A DNA stretch of 64,000 bases from Tenrec ecaudatus (GCF_050624435.1 NC_134542.1:9110497-9174496); one strand, 5' to 3'; numbered from the stretch's first letter, positions 10,762 through 22,479 are shown. Numbers and translations are program-made. Notes: generated by a model not told the origin, from the sequence alone.

Positions 10762-10973
10762 AAAAATGAACCCACTACCGTTGAGTCAATGCCAACACAC
10801 AGCAACCCTATAGGACAGGGTAAACTGCCCCTGTGGGTTTCTGAGACTGCCACATTCATAGGAGGAGAAAGTCCTATCCCCCCCCCCTAGCCCCCGGAGC
10901 AGCTGGTGGTTTTGAACTACTGACCTTGTGGATCACAGCCCAGTGCATAACTACTATGCCACCAGGGCACCTG
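10762..10973 (-). mobile_element. AfroSINE, full length
   Basis: 'ccactaccgttgagtcaatg', 'ctataggacagggtaaactg' and 'actatgccaccagggcacct' cover tail to head. Confidence 0.9.
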
Positions 10974-10986
10974 CACTTCATTCATT

Positions 10987-11007
10987 CACACACACACACA
11001 CACACAC
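10987..11007. repeat. (CA)n microsatellite
   Basis: About ten perfect CA units. Confidence 0.95.
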
Positions 11008-11146
11008 TTGTCACTGCTGCATTAGGTTGGAAGGGTGGGGAGTTGAGCCTGGTAGGGAGCTGGGGTCCAGGGTGATCTCAGCTGTCTGTGTGGAGCAACA
11101 GTGTACATTTGTCACGTGTGCCAGCAGGAATCTAGATGGTGTGACT

Positions 11147-11343
11147 GGAGCGCTTGTAGTGTCGAGGTTACTTGTTAGGCTGCTAGGTCAACAGTTTGAA
11201 ACCAAAAACCGCTCCAAGGGGGAATAAACCAGAGTTTTCTATTCTCATCAAGAGCTACTGTCTCAGAAACTCACAGAGGCCATTCTATTGTGTCCTGTGG
11301 GATTGCTATGAGTCAGCGTTGACTCGGTGGCAGTGAGTTTGAT
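11147..11343 (+). mobile_element. AfroSINE
   Basis: 'ggttacttgttaggctgcta', 'ttttctattctcatcaagag' and 'gactcggtggcagtgagttt' run head to tail. Confidence 0.85.
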
Positions 11344-11346
11344 ATT

Positions 11347-11512
11347 TGGGGATCCCTGGTGGGGTAGTGGGTCAACAGTGTGAACCCACCAGTCACATTT
11401 TAGGTGAAAGACGAGACTTTCTATTCCAGCTCCGGAACCCGCAGGGGCAGTTCGACTCTGTCCAGAGGGTTACTGTGAGTCAGAATGGACTTGAGGGCAG
11501 TGAATGATATTG
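11347..11512 (+). mobile_element. AfroSINE, directly following another
   Basis: 'ggatccctggtggggtagtg', 'gagactttctattccagc' and 'gagtcagaatggacttgag' mark a second copy in the same orientation, starting 4 bp after the previous tail. Confidence 0.85.
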
Positions 11513-11589
11513 TTTGGCTGTAGAAGGATTACATCTGTCAAAGAACTCAAAACAAAACTAGAAAACCAAAACAATATCAAGAAAACCCC

Positions 11590-11716
11590 AAAGGCCAGCA
11601 GTTCAAAACCACCAGCTGCTCCTCAGGTGAGGCGCTCTGCCCCTGTAAAGAGTGGGGGTTCAGCAGCCCGCGGGGACAGGTCTACCCTGCATGAACTCGA
11701 CGGCAGCGAGTTTGTA
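11590..11716 (+). mobile_element. AfroSINE, head-truncated
   Basis: 'ggccagcagttcaaaaccac' and 'actcgacggcagcgagtttg' mark the body and tail. Confidence 0.8.
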
Positions 11717-11937
11717 GAAATACCGAGGGTCTTTCCAACCAACAAGGGGGCGTTATCACGGTGAGTGCACCTCGTTAAGCCTCAGGCTTGCTCCCCAGGT
11801 CACGGCATCGACTTCTCGGGGGCTCCTTTGGACGTCCACGCACCCCTTCTTATTTTCAGTTAGAATTCGAGGAGCTGGGTTCTCAGACGAGTTTTCTGCA
11901 TGCGCCAAGCTGTTGATGTTCTGTTTCGTGCTTTCAG

Positions 11938-12104
11938 AATTCGGCAGGATACCACTGCCTCCCTGATTCTGCTGTGGAAAGTCACGGCCCCCGGCTTCCA
12001 GCAGTGCTCCCTCATCGACGGGCGCAGTGTGACCCTCCTCCAGGCTCCCGGGGGCCTGGTCCTCCTTGAGGAGATGCTGGCCCTGGGGCCCAACTACTTC
12101 ATCG
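11938..12104 (+). CDS. DNER: DNER coding exon (exon 4): ectodomain linker
   Basis: This 167-bp exon enters in phase 2 and leaves in phase 1. Its first base completes the lysine begun at 7791, giving K-IRQDTTASLILLWKV. It continues TAPGFQQCSLIDGRSV and LEEMLALGPNYFI, ending with G of a glycine codon. The acceptor is gctttcag|AATTCGG and the donor ATCG|gtgagt. The core is close to human DNER as I recall it. It holds a single cysteine and no known domain, and it links the first EGF module to the following cysteine-rich modules. The frame is intact. Confidence 0.92.
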
Positions 12105-12622
12105 GTGAGTTAGGGCGTCTCTGCCCACGGCATGCTTTCAACACCCAACGTCGGGTTAGCGGTAGAGACAAGGGACAGGGCGTTTGGTTCACCTCATTGG
12201 GATTCTGGTCATCAAACCCTGCTCTCCTCTTTTCATAAGGCTTTGCTTATAACCTCAACTGGCTTCCAAGATAATACCAGGAGGCTCCAGCACATCCATG
12301 GGGGAAATGGAATGAGGAGATAAAGGGAAATTTCCCTGGAACTCTTTGAAGCCCTTTGGGATGTCCAGCGTGGCTTCAAAATGGACAAAGCATAGGCTAC
12401 AGAATCCAAAGACTATCCCAGTCCCAGCCTGAGTTGAACAGGGCTGGAAGCTCAGGCCACAAACGCAAGTCTTCTGTGCCTCTCTTTGCCTCCGGACCCT
12501 TTGGCCCACACACTCCAGGGACTGTGGGCAACTGGAGGCAGATTGATTGTTGATGTCTCAAAAACAAACAAACAAAACCCCGCCGTTGTTATCACTTGAC
12601 TTGGGCTTAGCTAAGAGGTCCT

Positions 12623-12775
12623 CCAGGAGCCTCCAGTGGCAGAGTGGGGTGTGCATTGGGCTGCTAACCTCAAGGTCAAGCTTGGAGGGAGAAAGGTTTG
12701 CAGTCTTGGAAATCCACAGGGGTAGTTCTGCTTTGTCCTAAAGGATCACGGTGAGTTGGCATTGATGACCTTGAG
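12623..12775 (+). mobile_element. AfroSINE
   Basis: 'aggagcctccagtggcagag', 'gggctgctaacctcaaggtc' and 'ggaaatccacaggggtagtt' are present; the tail is degenerate. Confidence 0.8.
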
Positions 12776-14029
12776 AAGAAGGACTTAGAAAAGAAAAACG
12801 ATTGTTCTCTTCTGAACCAGCAGCTCTGAAGGAATTGGCGGAGTTACAGCTCCCTCTGAGTCCTCTCTATTGTCCTGCCCACCCATCTTTCCTTGACCCA
12901 CCAGCAACTCAATGTTCTCCAAGCCTAGCCCCGCCACCCGTATGTCTTAGGGTGCACACGTGAGCAGTTTTCCGTTCAGCTGGCCTCTCTACCTCCACAC
13001 GGGTGCAGCATGCTGTAGTCCCTGCGTGGAAGCCACCCCTCCCCCAGTACAGTGTTCCTTTGGAGTTAGGGTGGGCGACGGTAGCCCATCTCATGTGTTA
13101 CTTTATTGCTGATCTCATCTGTTAACTTTATTGGGGCTTATTCCAGTGATGGGCAGTCTCAACGCAGGGACACCGCTCAAGCTTAGCCTCTGTGCATCCC
13201 AGGTCAAGTCACCCACGCACCTTTTTGGATTGCCTTCTCTTGTCTAAGCTTTTATTCCAACAGCTCCCTCTCTCAGGCCTCAATGAGGCAACAGCAGTGA
13301 GAGTATACATGACACATGTTAACCCTGATCCTGGGGTACTTTGTTATATACTCACCCACATGTGCACACACATGAAATATTGTGCTAAACTAAATGGAAA
13401 TGATAACATAGATCAATGGTTGATGCAACTCTTGACACGCAGTGAAGATCAGCTGATAAAATGAAATGCTCTCCTCCTTGTAATTTCTATCGGAAGGTGA
13501 ATTTGATGGCCTGTCCTCTGATGGAGAAGGTATGATGGCTGAGAAGCCAACTAGGGTTTTGTTGGGTGGAGAGACCAAAGGAGCCTCAGCTGGGAGGGGG
13601 TGTGGCTGCCATAGCGAGTGGGAGTCGGACTTCATACCCTTGTTTGTGTTTGGAATTGTGTAGATGCCCCGTATTTGATTCCCCAAGTACATTCCAATGA
13701 AACGCCATATGGATGCTATCCATGTGTCTAGAAGGAAATAGATGGTAGGTTTTGATAAGTTGTCTCCATTTACTGCATACTGGCCTTTGAAGTTATACTC
13801 TGTAGTGGATTCATGTACCATTCTCTGAACTAGAGCTAAGATTTCAAGAAAATGGCCGAGATTGCATAACTCTTTAAAAATGCTGCCGAATAAGGCATCA
13901 TCAGGAAAAAAAACTTTCCATAGTGAATGAAGGGGGAAGTACAGAGTGGAGACCCAAAGCCCATTTGTCAGCCGCTGGAGATCCCCTTGCAGAGGGGCCT
14001 AGGGGAGGAGATGAGTCAGTCAGGGTGTG

Positions 14030-14590
14030 ATTTAGCACCGATGAAGAATGCAGCTTTCCTCCAGTTCCTAAATGCTTCCTCCCCCCAAACTATCATCATC
14101 CGAATTCTACCTTGCAAGTCTAGACAGAGCAGAGAACGGACACTGGTGCAGATAGGAGCTGGAGACACAGGGAATCCAGGGTGGATGATCCCTTCAGGAC
14201 CAGGGGTGTGAGCAGCGATACTGGGAGGGTAGAGGGTGAGTGGGTTGGAAAGAGGGAACCAATTACAAGGATCTACATGTGAACTTCTCCCTGGGGGAAG
14301 GACAACAGAAAAGGGGGTGAAGGGAGATGTCAGACAAGGCAAGATATGACAAAATAAAAATTTATAAATTATCAAGGGCTCATGAGGGAGTGGGGAGCGG
14401 GGAGGGAGGGGAAAAAGAGGACTTGACGCAAAGGGCTTAAGTGGAGAGCAAATGCTTTGAAAATGATGAGGGCAAAGAATGTACAGATGTGCTTTATACA
14501 ATTGATGTATGTATGGATTGTGATAAGAGTTGTATGAGTCCCTAATAAAATGTTTAAATAAATAAATAGATAGATAAATAATAAATATAG
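14030..14590 (+). mobile_element. L1 3'UTR (+ orientation)
   Basis: It begins 'gatgaagaatgcagctttcc', passes 'atgatcccttcaggaccagg' and 'ggagggaggggaaaaagagg', and ends 'gagtccctaataaaatg' plus an A-rich (AAAT/AGAT) tail. It is a longer version of the 7040 and 61631 copies. Confidence 0.8.
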
Positions 14591-14619
14591 CCATTCAGAA
14601 CATTAGCTGATCCTGTATG

Positions 14620-15180
14620 TGGCTGTCTTTGTTATCTAGGGGTGCTATATCAAAAAGACTACAGGTGAGTGGCTTTAAGAACCAGGCATTTGTGAGGGGG
14701 CTAGAAGTTTGAATTCCGGGCTCCAGCCTCAGGGGAAGGCATTCTTCCTCTGTGGCCTCTGAGGGAAGGTTCTTGTTTCTTGTAACATCTGTGGCCTGGC
14801 GTTTGTGGGAGGGCTCCATGTATCCAGGCATCAATGTTCACCAGGGTCTAGGAGGTTCCAAGCTCTGGGACCCCAGGTCCAAAGGATGCCCTCCGTTCCT
14901 GGCTCTTCTTTCTCACTCACCCCCCTCCCCTCTTTTCAATCTATTGTAAGAGAAGAACGTTGAGGCAGGCCACACCCGGGGGAAATTTCCCCTTACATTG
15001 GATCAAGGCTTTGACCTGAGTGGGGGTCTTGAAGCCCATCCTAGTCCCCTTACAACGGAAGTGCTGGTCACAGCAGGTCACATCACGGGGAGTGATGACA
15101 TCATTTCCTAACTGCCAGAGCAATGAGATTCATGCCCCAGTTCAAGTGGACACATCGTTTGGGGGCGCACAATTCTATGC
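14620..15180 (-). mobile_element. MaLR-like (MLT1-type) LTR remnant
   Basis: 'gggtgctatatcaaaaagac' at the left and 'ttgggggcgcacaattc' at the right correspond to the reversed ends of old MaLR-type repeats. The middle ('gggtctaggaggttccaag') is shared with the copy at 26250. The family call is from memory. Confidence 0.5.
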
Positions 15181-15568
15181 CAGAGAATGACTTCTGGTTG
15201 TGGCTTAACTATAAGCTTAGGCTGACACGGAAGTGATAAACAAGGGAAAGATGTCAGTATATTTGTATTACTTTCAGACTGGAGGGATTCTGGGGACTCC
15301 CACACAAATTTGTGTTCCTTGCACTAGTTGGGAGATTTCGGTCACAAAACAGTGTTATCTTTGGTTGGCATGTAGTGCTCCCCAGAGAGATAACTTTGAA
15401 AGAAATTTTATTTGAAAGAATAATAACGGCATTAAGGAATGCTTTCTCAATCATTGGAATTAGATATTAGCTACTGATGAGAAGATGGTGATTTTGAGTA
15501 AGATCATTTATTTCTATAAGCCATTTCTCACCCCCCCTTTTTGAATATTTGATGTCCTACTACTAAAA

Positions 15569-15776
15569 AGATGCCCTGGTGGTATAGTGGGTTATGAGTT
15601 GGCTACGAACTACAAGGTCAGCAGTTCAAACCCACCAGCCGCCCCTAGGGACACAGGTGAGACTTTCTCTTCCCTTGAAGCCTCACCACCTTGGGAGCCC
15701 ATGGTGGCTGTTCTGTGCCGTCCTATCCGGTTGCTGTGAGTTGCTGTCGACTTGACAGCATTAAGGGGGTTTGGTT
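15569..15776 (+). mobile_element. AfroSINE
   Basis: 'atgccctggtggtatagtgg', 'ggtcagcagttcaaaccca' and 'gttgctgtcgacttgacagc' run head to tail. Confidence 0.85.
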
Positions 15777-16239
15777 GGGTTGCTGTTTATGGTTCAACAT
15801 TTCCTGGGGGTGGCTTTGAAACAGAGATGCTAATCTTGGCAGGCTCTTCTCTTTAAAGGGAGTAGGCAGTCTTGTCACAGACTCCCAGAGAAGACCAACA
15901 GCTTCCTGCCAGGGATCAATTGGCGACACCTGCCTGCCGACCGCCAGCTACTTGGTAGGGTTATCTTTTCTCCTAAGGAAACAAGGTTTATCTTCGGCAA
16001 TCACAGCACAAGCCTCTTGCGAACCCCCTTGACACGTGCTTTGCATTCTCTTCTGTTTTATTTTTCAAGAAGCAGCTTCTTAAAATAACCTGCGTTGACA
16101 ACTCGGGGCTCTCTAGACACAAACGGGTTGTCTCTCTAGGGACCATCTGACAGCCAGGCGCACTGCTGCCTGTACAACGGGCAGAAAACTACCATCCCAG
16201 AGGGAGAGAACCCCCACCACGCCCCATTGTTGTGGGTCT

Positions 16240-16418
16240 CCGTCGTGTGCCAGTGGTTAAGCGCCAAGACCACTGAGAGGCACCACCTAAGAAAGACCTG
16301 GCGATCTTTTCCAAGAAAGGGCACAGCTTTGCAGATTCCCTGGAGTGCCGTTCTCAGCACCCCTGAGGCCGCCATGAGTCGGAATTGACTGGGTGACCAA
16401 TTGCTTGGTTTGGGTTGG
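16240..16418 (+). mobile_element. AfroSINE (variant middle)
   Basis: 'ccagtggttaagcgccaaga', 'aagaaagacctggcgatc' and 'gagtcggaattgactgggtg' belong to the same subfamily as 3620. Confidence 0.75.
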
Positions 16419-16696
16419 ATCCTTTCCCTGAACTAGATTGTGAGGCACTTCTAGGACTGACCACTTCACCTGCACCCCCCCCCCCCCCAACCCTCTGGCC
16501 TCAGGTGTTTCTCTAGACTCACTGATGGCAGACTCTGGTTGACAGTTTGTAGTGAAGAGAGCAGAGTGCTCCTTCTGTGTCTTCAGGAACCAGGCTGGTT
16601 AACCTAAAAAAAAAAAACACCCTTTCAAAGCTTATTGCGGAAGGTCTAATGTCCCATGGGTGCTAGGTGATGACAGGGTGCCGACCTGCTATTTCA

Positions 16697-16846
16697 AGGG
16701 GGCCCTGGTGGCATAGTGGTTACGTGTTGAGTTGCTAACCCAAAGGTCAGCAGTTCGAAACCAGTAGTTGCACCTCAGGAGAAAGGCAGGGTGTTCTACT
16801 CCTGTGAAGACTGGCAGTCTCCGAAACCTGATGGCAGTGACTTTTT
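16697..16846 (+). mobile_element. AfroSINE
   Basis: 'ggccctggtggcatagtggt', 'aaaggtcagcagttcgaaac' and 'gtgttctactcctgtgaag' are present; the segment before the tail is deleted. Confidence 0.85.
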
Positions 16847-17182
16847 GTTTGTAGAGTGTGTCTGACCTACAGTTTTCTTTTGTGGCTGTTTGCAAATGGC
16901 AACGAATTGACCCTGCTACGTAGCAGCCTCACAAATGACAGAATGAATCGCTGCTTGGTCCTGCACCACTTTCATGTTCACAGGTAGGCTGGAGTCTGTT
17001 GTTAGGCTCACTGGGTCCCTGGAGTGTTTGCCACCTGCAGGGCTTGTTTTTCAGTGTGGTTTCAGACCCTATTTGATTGGGATTTGCAGGGTTTTGATTA
17101 AGTTGATTTTCTGAGGGTGATACTCAGGTCTTAGTCTGCTTCCATCTGCACATCCTGGGACACCTGGCTGATGTTTGAAATA

Positions 17183-17305
17183 CCAGTGGGTTAAGGGTTG
17201 GGCTGTTACCAAGGTTGGCAGTTCAAACCCACCAGCCACTCCATGGGAAGAAGATGAGGCTTCCTGTTCCCATAAAGATTTATAATGTGGGAAACCGTAG
17301 AGAAC
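17183..17305 (+). mobile_element. AfroSINE
   Basis: 'ggttggcagttcaaacccac' and 'agatgaggcttcctgttccc' mark head and body; the tail is missing. Confidence 0.8.
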
Positions 17306-17349
17306 AATTAAAAAACACTTTTTTTTTTTTTAGATTTTGCCATCTGGTA

Positions 17350-17625
17350 GTTGGAGCCCTGGCAGCTTAGTGGTTATGCAGTTATGCACCGGGTTGCTAA
17401 CTACAGGGTCAGCAGAACATAACACACCTTGGGTCAGGTACCCCTTAGTCCTCAAAGGAACATCTCACTTTTCAATACCGACTGCAATACCAGCTTGCAG
17501 TTCAAAACCATGAGGCAGTTCGAAACTACCAGGAGCCCTGAGTGAGAAAGACCAGGCTTTGTACTTCTGTAAAGAGCTGCAGGTGCAGCCTCCCCCAGGA
17601 GGCAGTCCGACCCTGTCCTGTCGAG
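17350..17625 (+). mobile_element. AfroSINE, rearranged
   Basis: The head 'ggagccctggcagcttagtg' (17354) runs to 'acagggtcagcag' at 17415. About 95 bp of foreign or decayed sequence follows. The body then resumes 'gaggcagttcgaaactacc' and 'gagaaagaccaggctttgta'. It is either a split copy or two partial copies. Confidence 0.65.
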
Positions 17626-18844
17626 GTGCCGTGCATCCACATGGCAGTCATGGTGGTCAATGTATTTCTAACCACCATCACCTAGGTCAGCACCGGAGTG
17701 TCTGCCATCCTTGATTTCAGCGTTGGTTGTAGACCTTTCATTAGCCTGTGAGTGTCTCAAGAGAAGGGGCCTTTTACCTGCTGGTTTGATTAGACTTTGC
17801 TCATATAGAAATTCTCCTCCTCAACACGTGCCACACAAAGGCCATTTCCTACTACAAAGTGCCAACCCGAAGAGCTCCTTCTAGATCGTCGTATCCCACC
17901 GTGGTGACATTTAAACTCTCATTCCCCCTTCTATTAATGTTACAGTCACACTATTTTTGAGGGTCAATTTAAAAAAAGAAAACATTTCTTTCACCCTTCT
18001 TTTGGGAATGCTCCATCGTAAGATCTCGCTGTTGGGGGTGGGGGTGGGTAAAAGAGTTCCAGAAAGTTTGGAAAGAACTCCACCCGAAGCAGCAGCATGG
18101 TGACGCTTCCCTTTGCTGAAAACTTTCAGGATTTCACAAAGGAAAATGGCAATGGATTTCCCCTTTCCTTGGTCATCAGAAAAGCACATGCAAATGCCGG
18201 CCACTGAGCTCCCTCCAGGAGAAGAACAAAGACCTGGGAGCTGTGAAAGGAAGCAGCCTGGGAGGAGAACAAAGCAGAGGAAACCGAAAGCCTCCTTCCC
18301 TGGGCAGTCTTTTTGGAAGGCTTCTGCCCTCACCTTCTGGGAAGATTCCGATTAAGTTTACATTTTGCCTAGATTGAAACGACATTTTCCATTTCAAATA
18401 TCGTTAGCAAGCAGGATTACCCTCACTGACTTTTTCCTAGTGGAAATGAATGTCAAGATCACGTATCATGACCATGCAGTGCCTCTGTGTTCCTAAGGAT
18501 CCTCCTGACTGGCACCAATTCTTAGCATCTGTTGATTGTGGTGACAAACCCAGAGGCATTTAAGGAAGGTATTCCATTGTAGACACCTAGGATCCGCTAG
18601 AGCTGACAGGCCCAAGGTCACTGTTTTGTTGATGTCAGCCGCTGTTGGTTTCGTCCCCAATTCGTGGGAACCCCAGAAGGAAATGCTGCTGGGTCCTGAG
18701 CGGTCCTTATAATCAGACATGCATCAGTCCACTGTGATCCACATACTTTATATTGATGGATTTTCCAAAGTAGTTCACCAAGCCTTACCTCCTAGTCCAT
18801 CTTAGTCATGAAGCTCCACTGAAACCTGTTTAGCTTCATGTTGC

Positions 18845-20690
18845 TGCTCTTGCTAGGTGCCGTTGAGTTGGCTCCGACCCGTAACGAACAACTGCCCACG
18901 CCTGCAGTTGCTCACAATTGCTCCTATTCTTGGGCCCATTGTTGTAGGCAATGTATCAAGCCATCTAGTTGAGGGTCTTCTTCTTTTTAAAAAAAATTTT
19001 TTTTAATTCACTTTATTCTTTCTTTTTTTTAAATACTTTTATTGGGGGCTCTTACATCTCTTATCACAATCCATACATGCATCCAGTGTGTCAAGCACAT
19101 TTACACATGTGTCGCCATCATCATTTTCAAAGCATTCTCTTCCCACTTTAGCACCTGATATGAGCTCTCCATTTCTTCCCCCTCCCTCCCTCGCCCTCCC
19201 TCCCTTGTGAACCCCTGATAAGTTATAGATCATTAATTCCATATCTTACATCATCTTCTGTCACCCCTCATCCACTTTTCCACTATAAGCCCCCTGGGAG
19301 GGATTTCTAGGTTGATCTTTGTGATCAATTCTCCCTTTCTTACTCCACCATCCCTTAATCTTATTGGTATCTCTATTCTCCTTGTTGGCCCTGAGGGGTT
19401 TATCTACCCTGGATTCCCTGTGTTTCTGGCTCTTATCTGTAGCAGTGCGCATGCTCTGGTCTAATCTGATTTGTAAGGTAGAATTGAGGTCATGCTAATG
19501 GGGTGAAGGAAGCACCAAAGAACTAGAGGAAAGTTGTGTGTTTCATTGGTGCTATACTGCACTCTGACTGGCTCATCTCTTCCCTGTGACCCCTCTGTGA
19601 GGGGAAGTCCAATTGTCTACAGATGGGCATTGGGTCTTTACTCCATCTCCCCCCAATCTCCCCATTCACCTTGGGTATGATTCTGTTCTGGGTCTTAGAT
19701 GCCTGATATCTGATCCCACTGACACCTTATGATCACGCAGCCTGGTGTGCATCTTCCATGTGGGGGGTTGTTGCTTTTGAGCTAGATGGCTGCTTAGTTA
19801 TCTTCAAGCCTTTACGACCCCGGACACTATATCTTTTGATAGCTGGGTACCATCAGCTTTCTTCACATTTTCTTACGTACCCATTTTGTCTTAATTGATT
19901 GTGTTGGGAAGGTGAGCATCATAGAATGTTGGATTGTTAGAATAAAATATTCTTGTGTTAAAGGAGTGCTTGAGTCGTGGCCCAATGTCCATCTGCAACC
20001 TTAATTCTTAACATATAGATATGAGTACATATAGATATGAGATCTATTCCCCTCTCATTATGTATGTATTTACATATGTGCATGCCTGTATTTAGGTCTG
20101 CATAAATGTCCTTTGCCTCCTGGTTCTTTCCTCTATTTCCTTTTACTTTCCTCTTGTCCCACCATCATGTTCGGCCTTCATGTGGGTTTAGTGGAGGGCC
20201 TTCTTCTTATTTACTCCCCTGTACTTTACTAAGCATGAAGTCCTTCTGCAGGGATTGCTCTTTCCTGATGATATATCCAAAGTATGTAAGATGAAGTCTT
20301 ATCATCCCTGCCTCTCAGAAGCACTCTGGTCGTACAGCAAGACAGATTTGTTTAGCTTTTTGTGAACCCGTGGTATTTTCAATTTTCGTTGCCAGCACCA
20401 CAAACCAAACACATCAATTCCTCATTAGTCTTCCTTTTTCAAAGTCACATTTTCACATGCATGTGCGGTGATGTGTGGTCACATGCCTTGGGGTTCCCCT
20501 TAGTCCTCGAAGTAACATCCTTTCTTTCCAGTACTCTGAGGAGGTCTCGTGCAGTAGATTTCATAGCGATATGCACACTTCCGTTATACGTGTCGTGGGT
20601 ACACCTGAGATGGCATTGGCCAGGAATTGAACCTGGGCCTCCCACATGGTGAGAACTCGACCACTGACCCACCAGTGCCTCAAAATTAAA
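18845..20690 (-). mobile_element. RTE/BovB-type element split by an L1
   Basis: The left piece 18845-18985 contains 'aggtgccgttgagttggctc' and 'gggcccattgttgtaggc'. The right piece 20194-20690 contains 'ctttactaagcatgaagtcc', 'gcaagacagatttgtttagc' and 'caattcctcattagtcttcc'. The right piece ends in a tRNA-like head on the minus strand, with B-box complement 'aggaattgaacctgggcctc' (20623). It is therefore probably an internally shortened RTE with both ends. Confidence 0.75.
18986..20193 (-). mobile_element. L1 3'UTR inserted in an RTE copy
   Basis: T-rich left end, then 'ttttattgggggctcttaca' and 'ctctggtctaatctgatttg', ending near 'catgtgggtttagtg'. Flanks at 18971-18985 and 20194-20208 are the same 15-mer (gagggTcttcttctt versus gagggCcttcttctt), a target-site duplication matching at 14/15. 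The element is 5'-truncated within its 3'UTR. Confidence 0.85.
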
Positions 20691-20895
20691 CCAAATTCCA
20701 ACCCTACTGTCCTCAAGTTGATTCTAATTCACAGTGAGTCTATAGGACAGAGTAGAAATGACCCACTGGGTCTGCAAGGCCATCAGTTTTTATGCAGACA
20801 GATGACCGCAGCTGGTGAGTTTGAACCCTTGGCTTCTTGGTTAGCACTTAATTGCAATCACTTTTCAATCTTCATCATGTCTCAGCAGGGCTCCT
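20690..20895 (-). mobile_element. AfroSINE, diverged
   Basis: 'cctcaagttgattctaattc', 'tctataggacagagtagaaa' and 'ctggtgagtttgaacccttg' are present, with a degenerate head 'cagcagggctcct'. Confidence 0.75.
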
Positions 20896-21324
20896 TAAGA
20901 CTCTTTGGTGACCCAGGCTGCAGTGGGGGGTGGGGATGACCACAGAGGAAGGACATCTCCTCTGTGCCAGTCCCTGAGACCAGGTGTAGGCCCTGTTAGG
21001 AAGGCAGGAGCATGGTCCATGTACAGACACCATCAGTCTCAGGAGAATCTCCGACTAGGTCCTCAGATGATTCTTTTGCATATTAAATGAACCCTGTGCA
21101 TACTCTAGGGGCTCATCAAGAGTCACCCCATGATGGAGCAACACCAACCAAAGCCCACATATAATACAACTGCCTGGTGGCATGTTACCAACATGCGCCT
21201 GCAGCTTGCAAGAGTCAGTTTTAGCGTGTCAGAGAGGACAGCAGCTGCAGGTGCATTCTCTGATCTGGGCCCGATGCAGAGGGCAGAGAGAGGGCTTTGC
21301 TCGGGGCTCAAAAAGCAAACGGAA

Positions 21325-21512
21325 GGTAATCCAGGGCCATCAAGTTGCTTCTGACTCACAGACAGCCATAGAAGGCAGAGTAGAGCTGCCCTGTAGGGCT
21401 CCCAGGCTGTAAGTCTCTATGGGAGCCCACTACATCACTGCTCACCTGCGGAGCAGCTGGTGGCTTGGATAGTCATTGAGTGCTTTAACTACTGTGTCAC
21501 CAGAGGACCTCA
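21325..21512 (-). mobile_element. AfroSINE, diverged
   Basis: 'gccatcaagttgcttctgac', 'aaggcagagtagagctgccc' and 'ctgtgtcaccagaggacct' are present. Confidence 0.75.
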
Positions 21513-21943
21513 AGCTGGACCGAGATAATCCTACCATTTTCCTCTTCTTCCCCATTTGCCTCATTGTCTCTGCTTCTCACTCCGGACTTCCTTTGAATGT
21601 AAACACATTCAAGGAAGAAGACTGTGAGTATATTTTATTCACAGATTAATTTGGGAAAATATTGCATAATAGAGAAAATTAATTTGATCTTAAAAAAAAA
21701 CATTTTGATCTTCCCGGAAAGGCCTCATGACTGAAGGACCATGAGTGTATCCAGATCTAAATCTTAGGCACAGAACTGGATGGAAATGCTCCTTCGAACC
21801 TTCCTTGATCTCGTGCCACACAGAGACAGACGGCAGGGCCCTGTACTCCCCGCTTAGCTCACTTGCTCTCTGGCAGTGCACACCGCGGCGCAGAAAGCTG
21901 TGCCTTCAGTTGCCTTATTGGCAAGCTGGATTTTGCTGCTCTA

Positions 21944-22152
21944 CAACTAGTTGGCATCGTGGGTTACACATTGAACTGCTAACCACAAGGTCGGCAGTTT
22001 GACACCATTAGCCGCCAGCTGCTCCCTGGGAGAAAGATGAGGCTTTCCGTCCTGGTGGACAGGAACAGACTAAGAGATCCACAGGGACAGATCTCTCTCC
22101 TATAGGGTGGCTCGCAGTCAGAATCGACTCAGTGGCAGTGAGTTTGTTTTTG
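21944..22152 (+). mobile_element. AfroSINE, full length
   Basis: 'gctaaccacaaggtcggcag', 'gagaaagatgaggctttccg' and 'gaatcgactcagtggcagtg' run head to tail. Confidence 0.9.
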
Positions 22153-22244
22153 CTTGTTTCGGGACATCAGCTCTTCTGTTTCTTTCCAAAGAGGTAGAGA
22201 GAGATGGAAGAGAGGGAGAAGCATGGGAGGAAAAGAGAGGGAGA

Positions 22245-22248
<4 letters not shown>

Positions 22249-22330
<82 letters not shown>
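22249..22330. repeat. (GA)n microsatellite
   Basis: About 40 uninterrupted GA units follow a purine-rich lead-in from 22195. The whole block is polypurine on the + strand. Confidence 0.95.
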
Positions 22331-22333
<3 letters not shown>

Positions 22334-22479
22334 ACTCTGATTTAAGAGAGACTGACTCTGGTTTCTCATGAAGCATAAGACCTTCAAAACATTCCTTCGA
22401 TCCCCCCACTCCTCCACCGAGAACCAGCCTTTACACACATTGTGGGCCATTTCCCAGCAGATCCCTCTTTGTGTGCCAA

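Larger units (their letters stand above)
7793..11937 (+). other. DNER: DNER intron 3
   Basis: This 4145-bp intron has donor gtaaga and acceptor cgtgctttcag. It contains the nested SINE/hAT/LTR locus at 8043-9045, an L1 end at 10560 and five further AfroSINEs. The stretch 9050-9950 shows no gene or recognisable element, although both strands have longish chance ORFs because it is GC-rich. Confidence 0.85.

Noticed and set aside
14016-14594. 192-codon minus-strand ORF
   Set aside because: It is the antisense of an L1 3'UTR copy and ends in simple sequence.
22107-22450. Arg/Glu and Ser/Leu repeat proteins on both strands
   Set aside because: These are translations of the (GA)n microsatellite.
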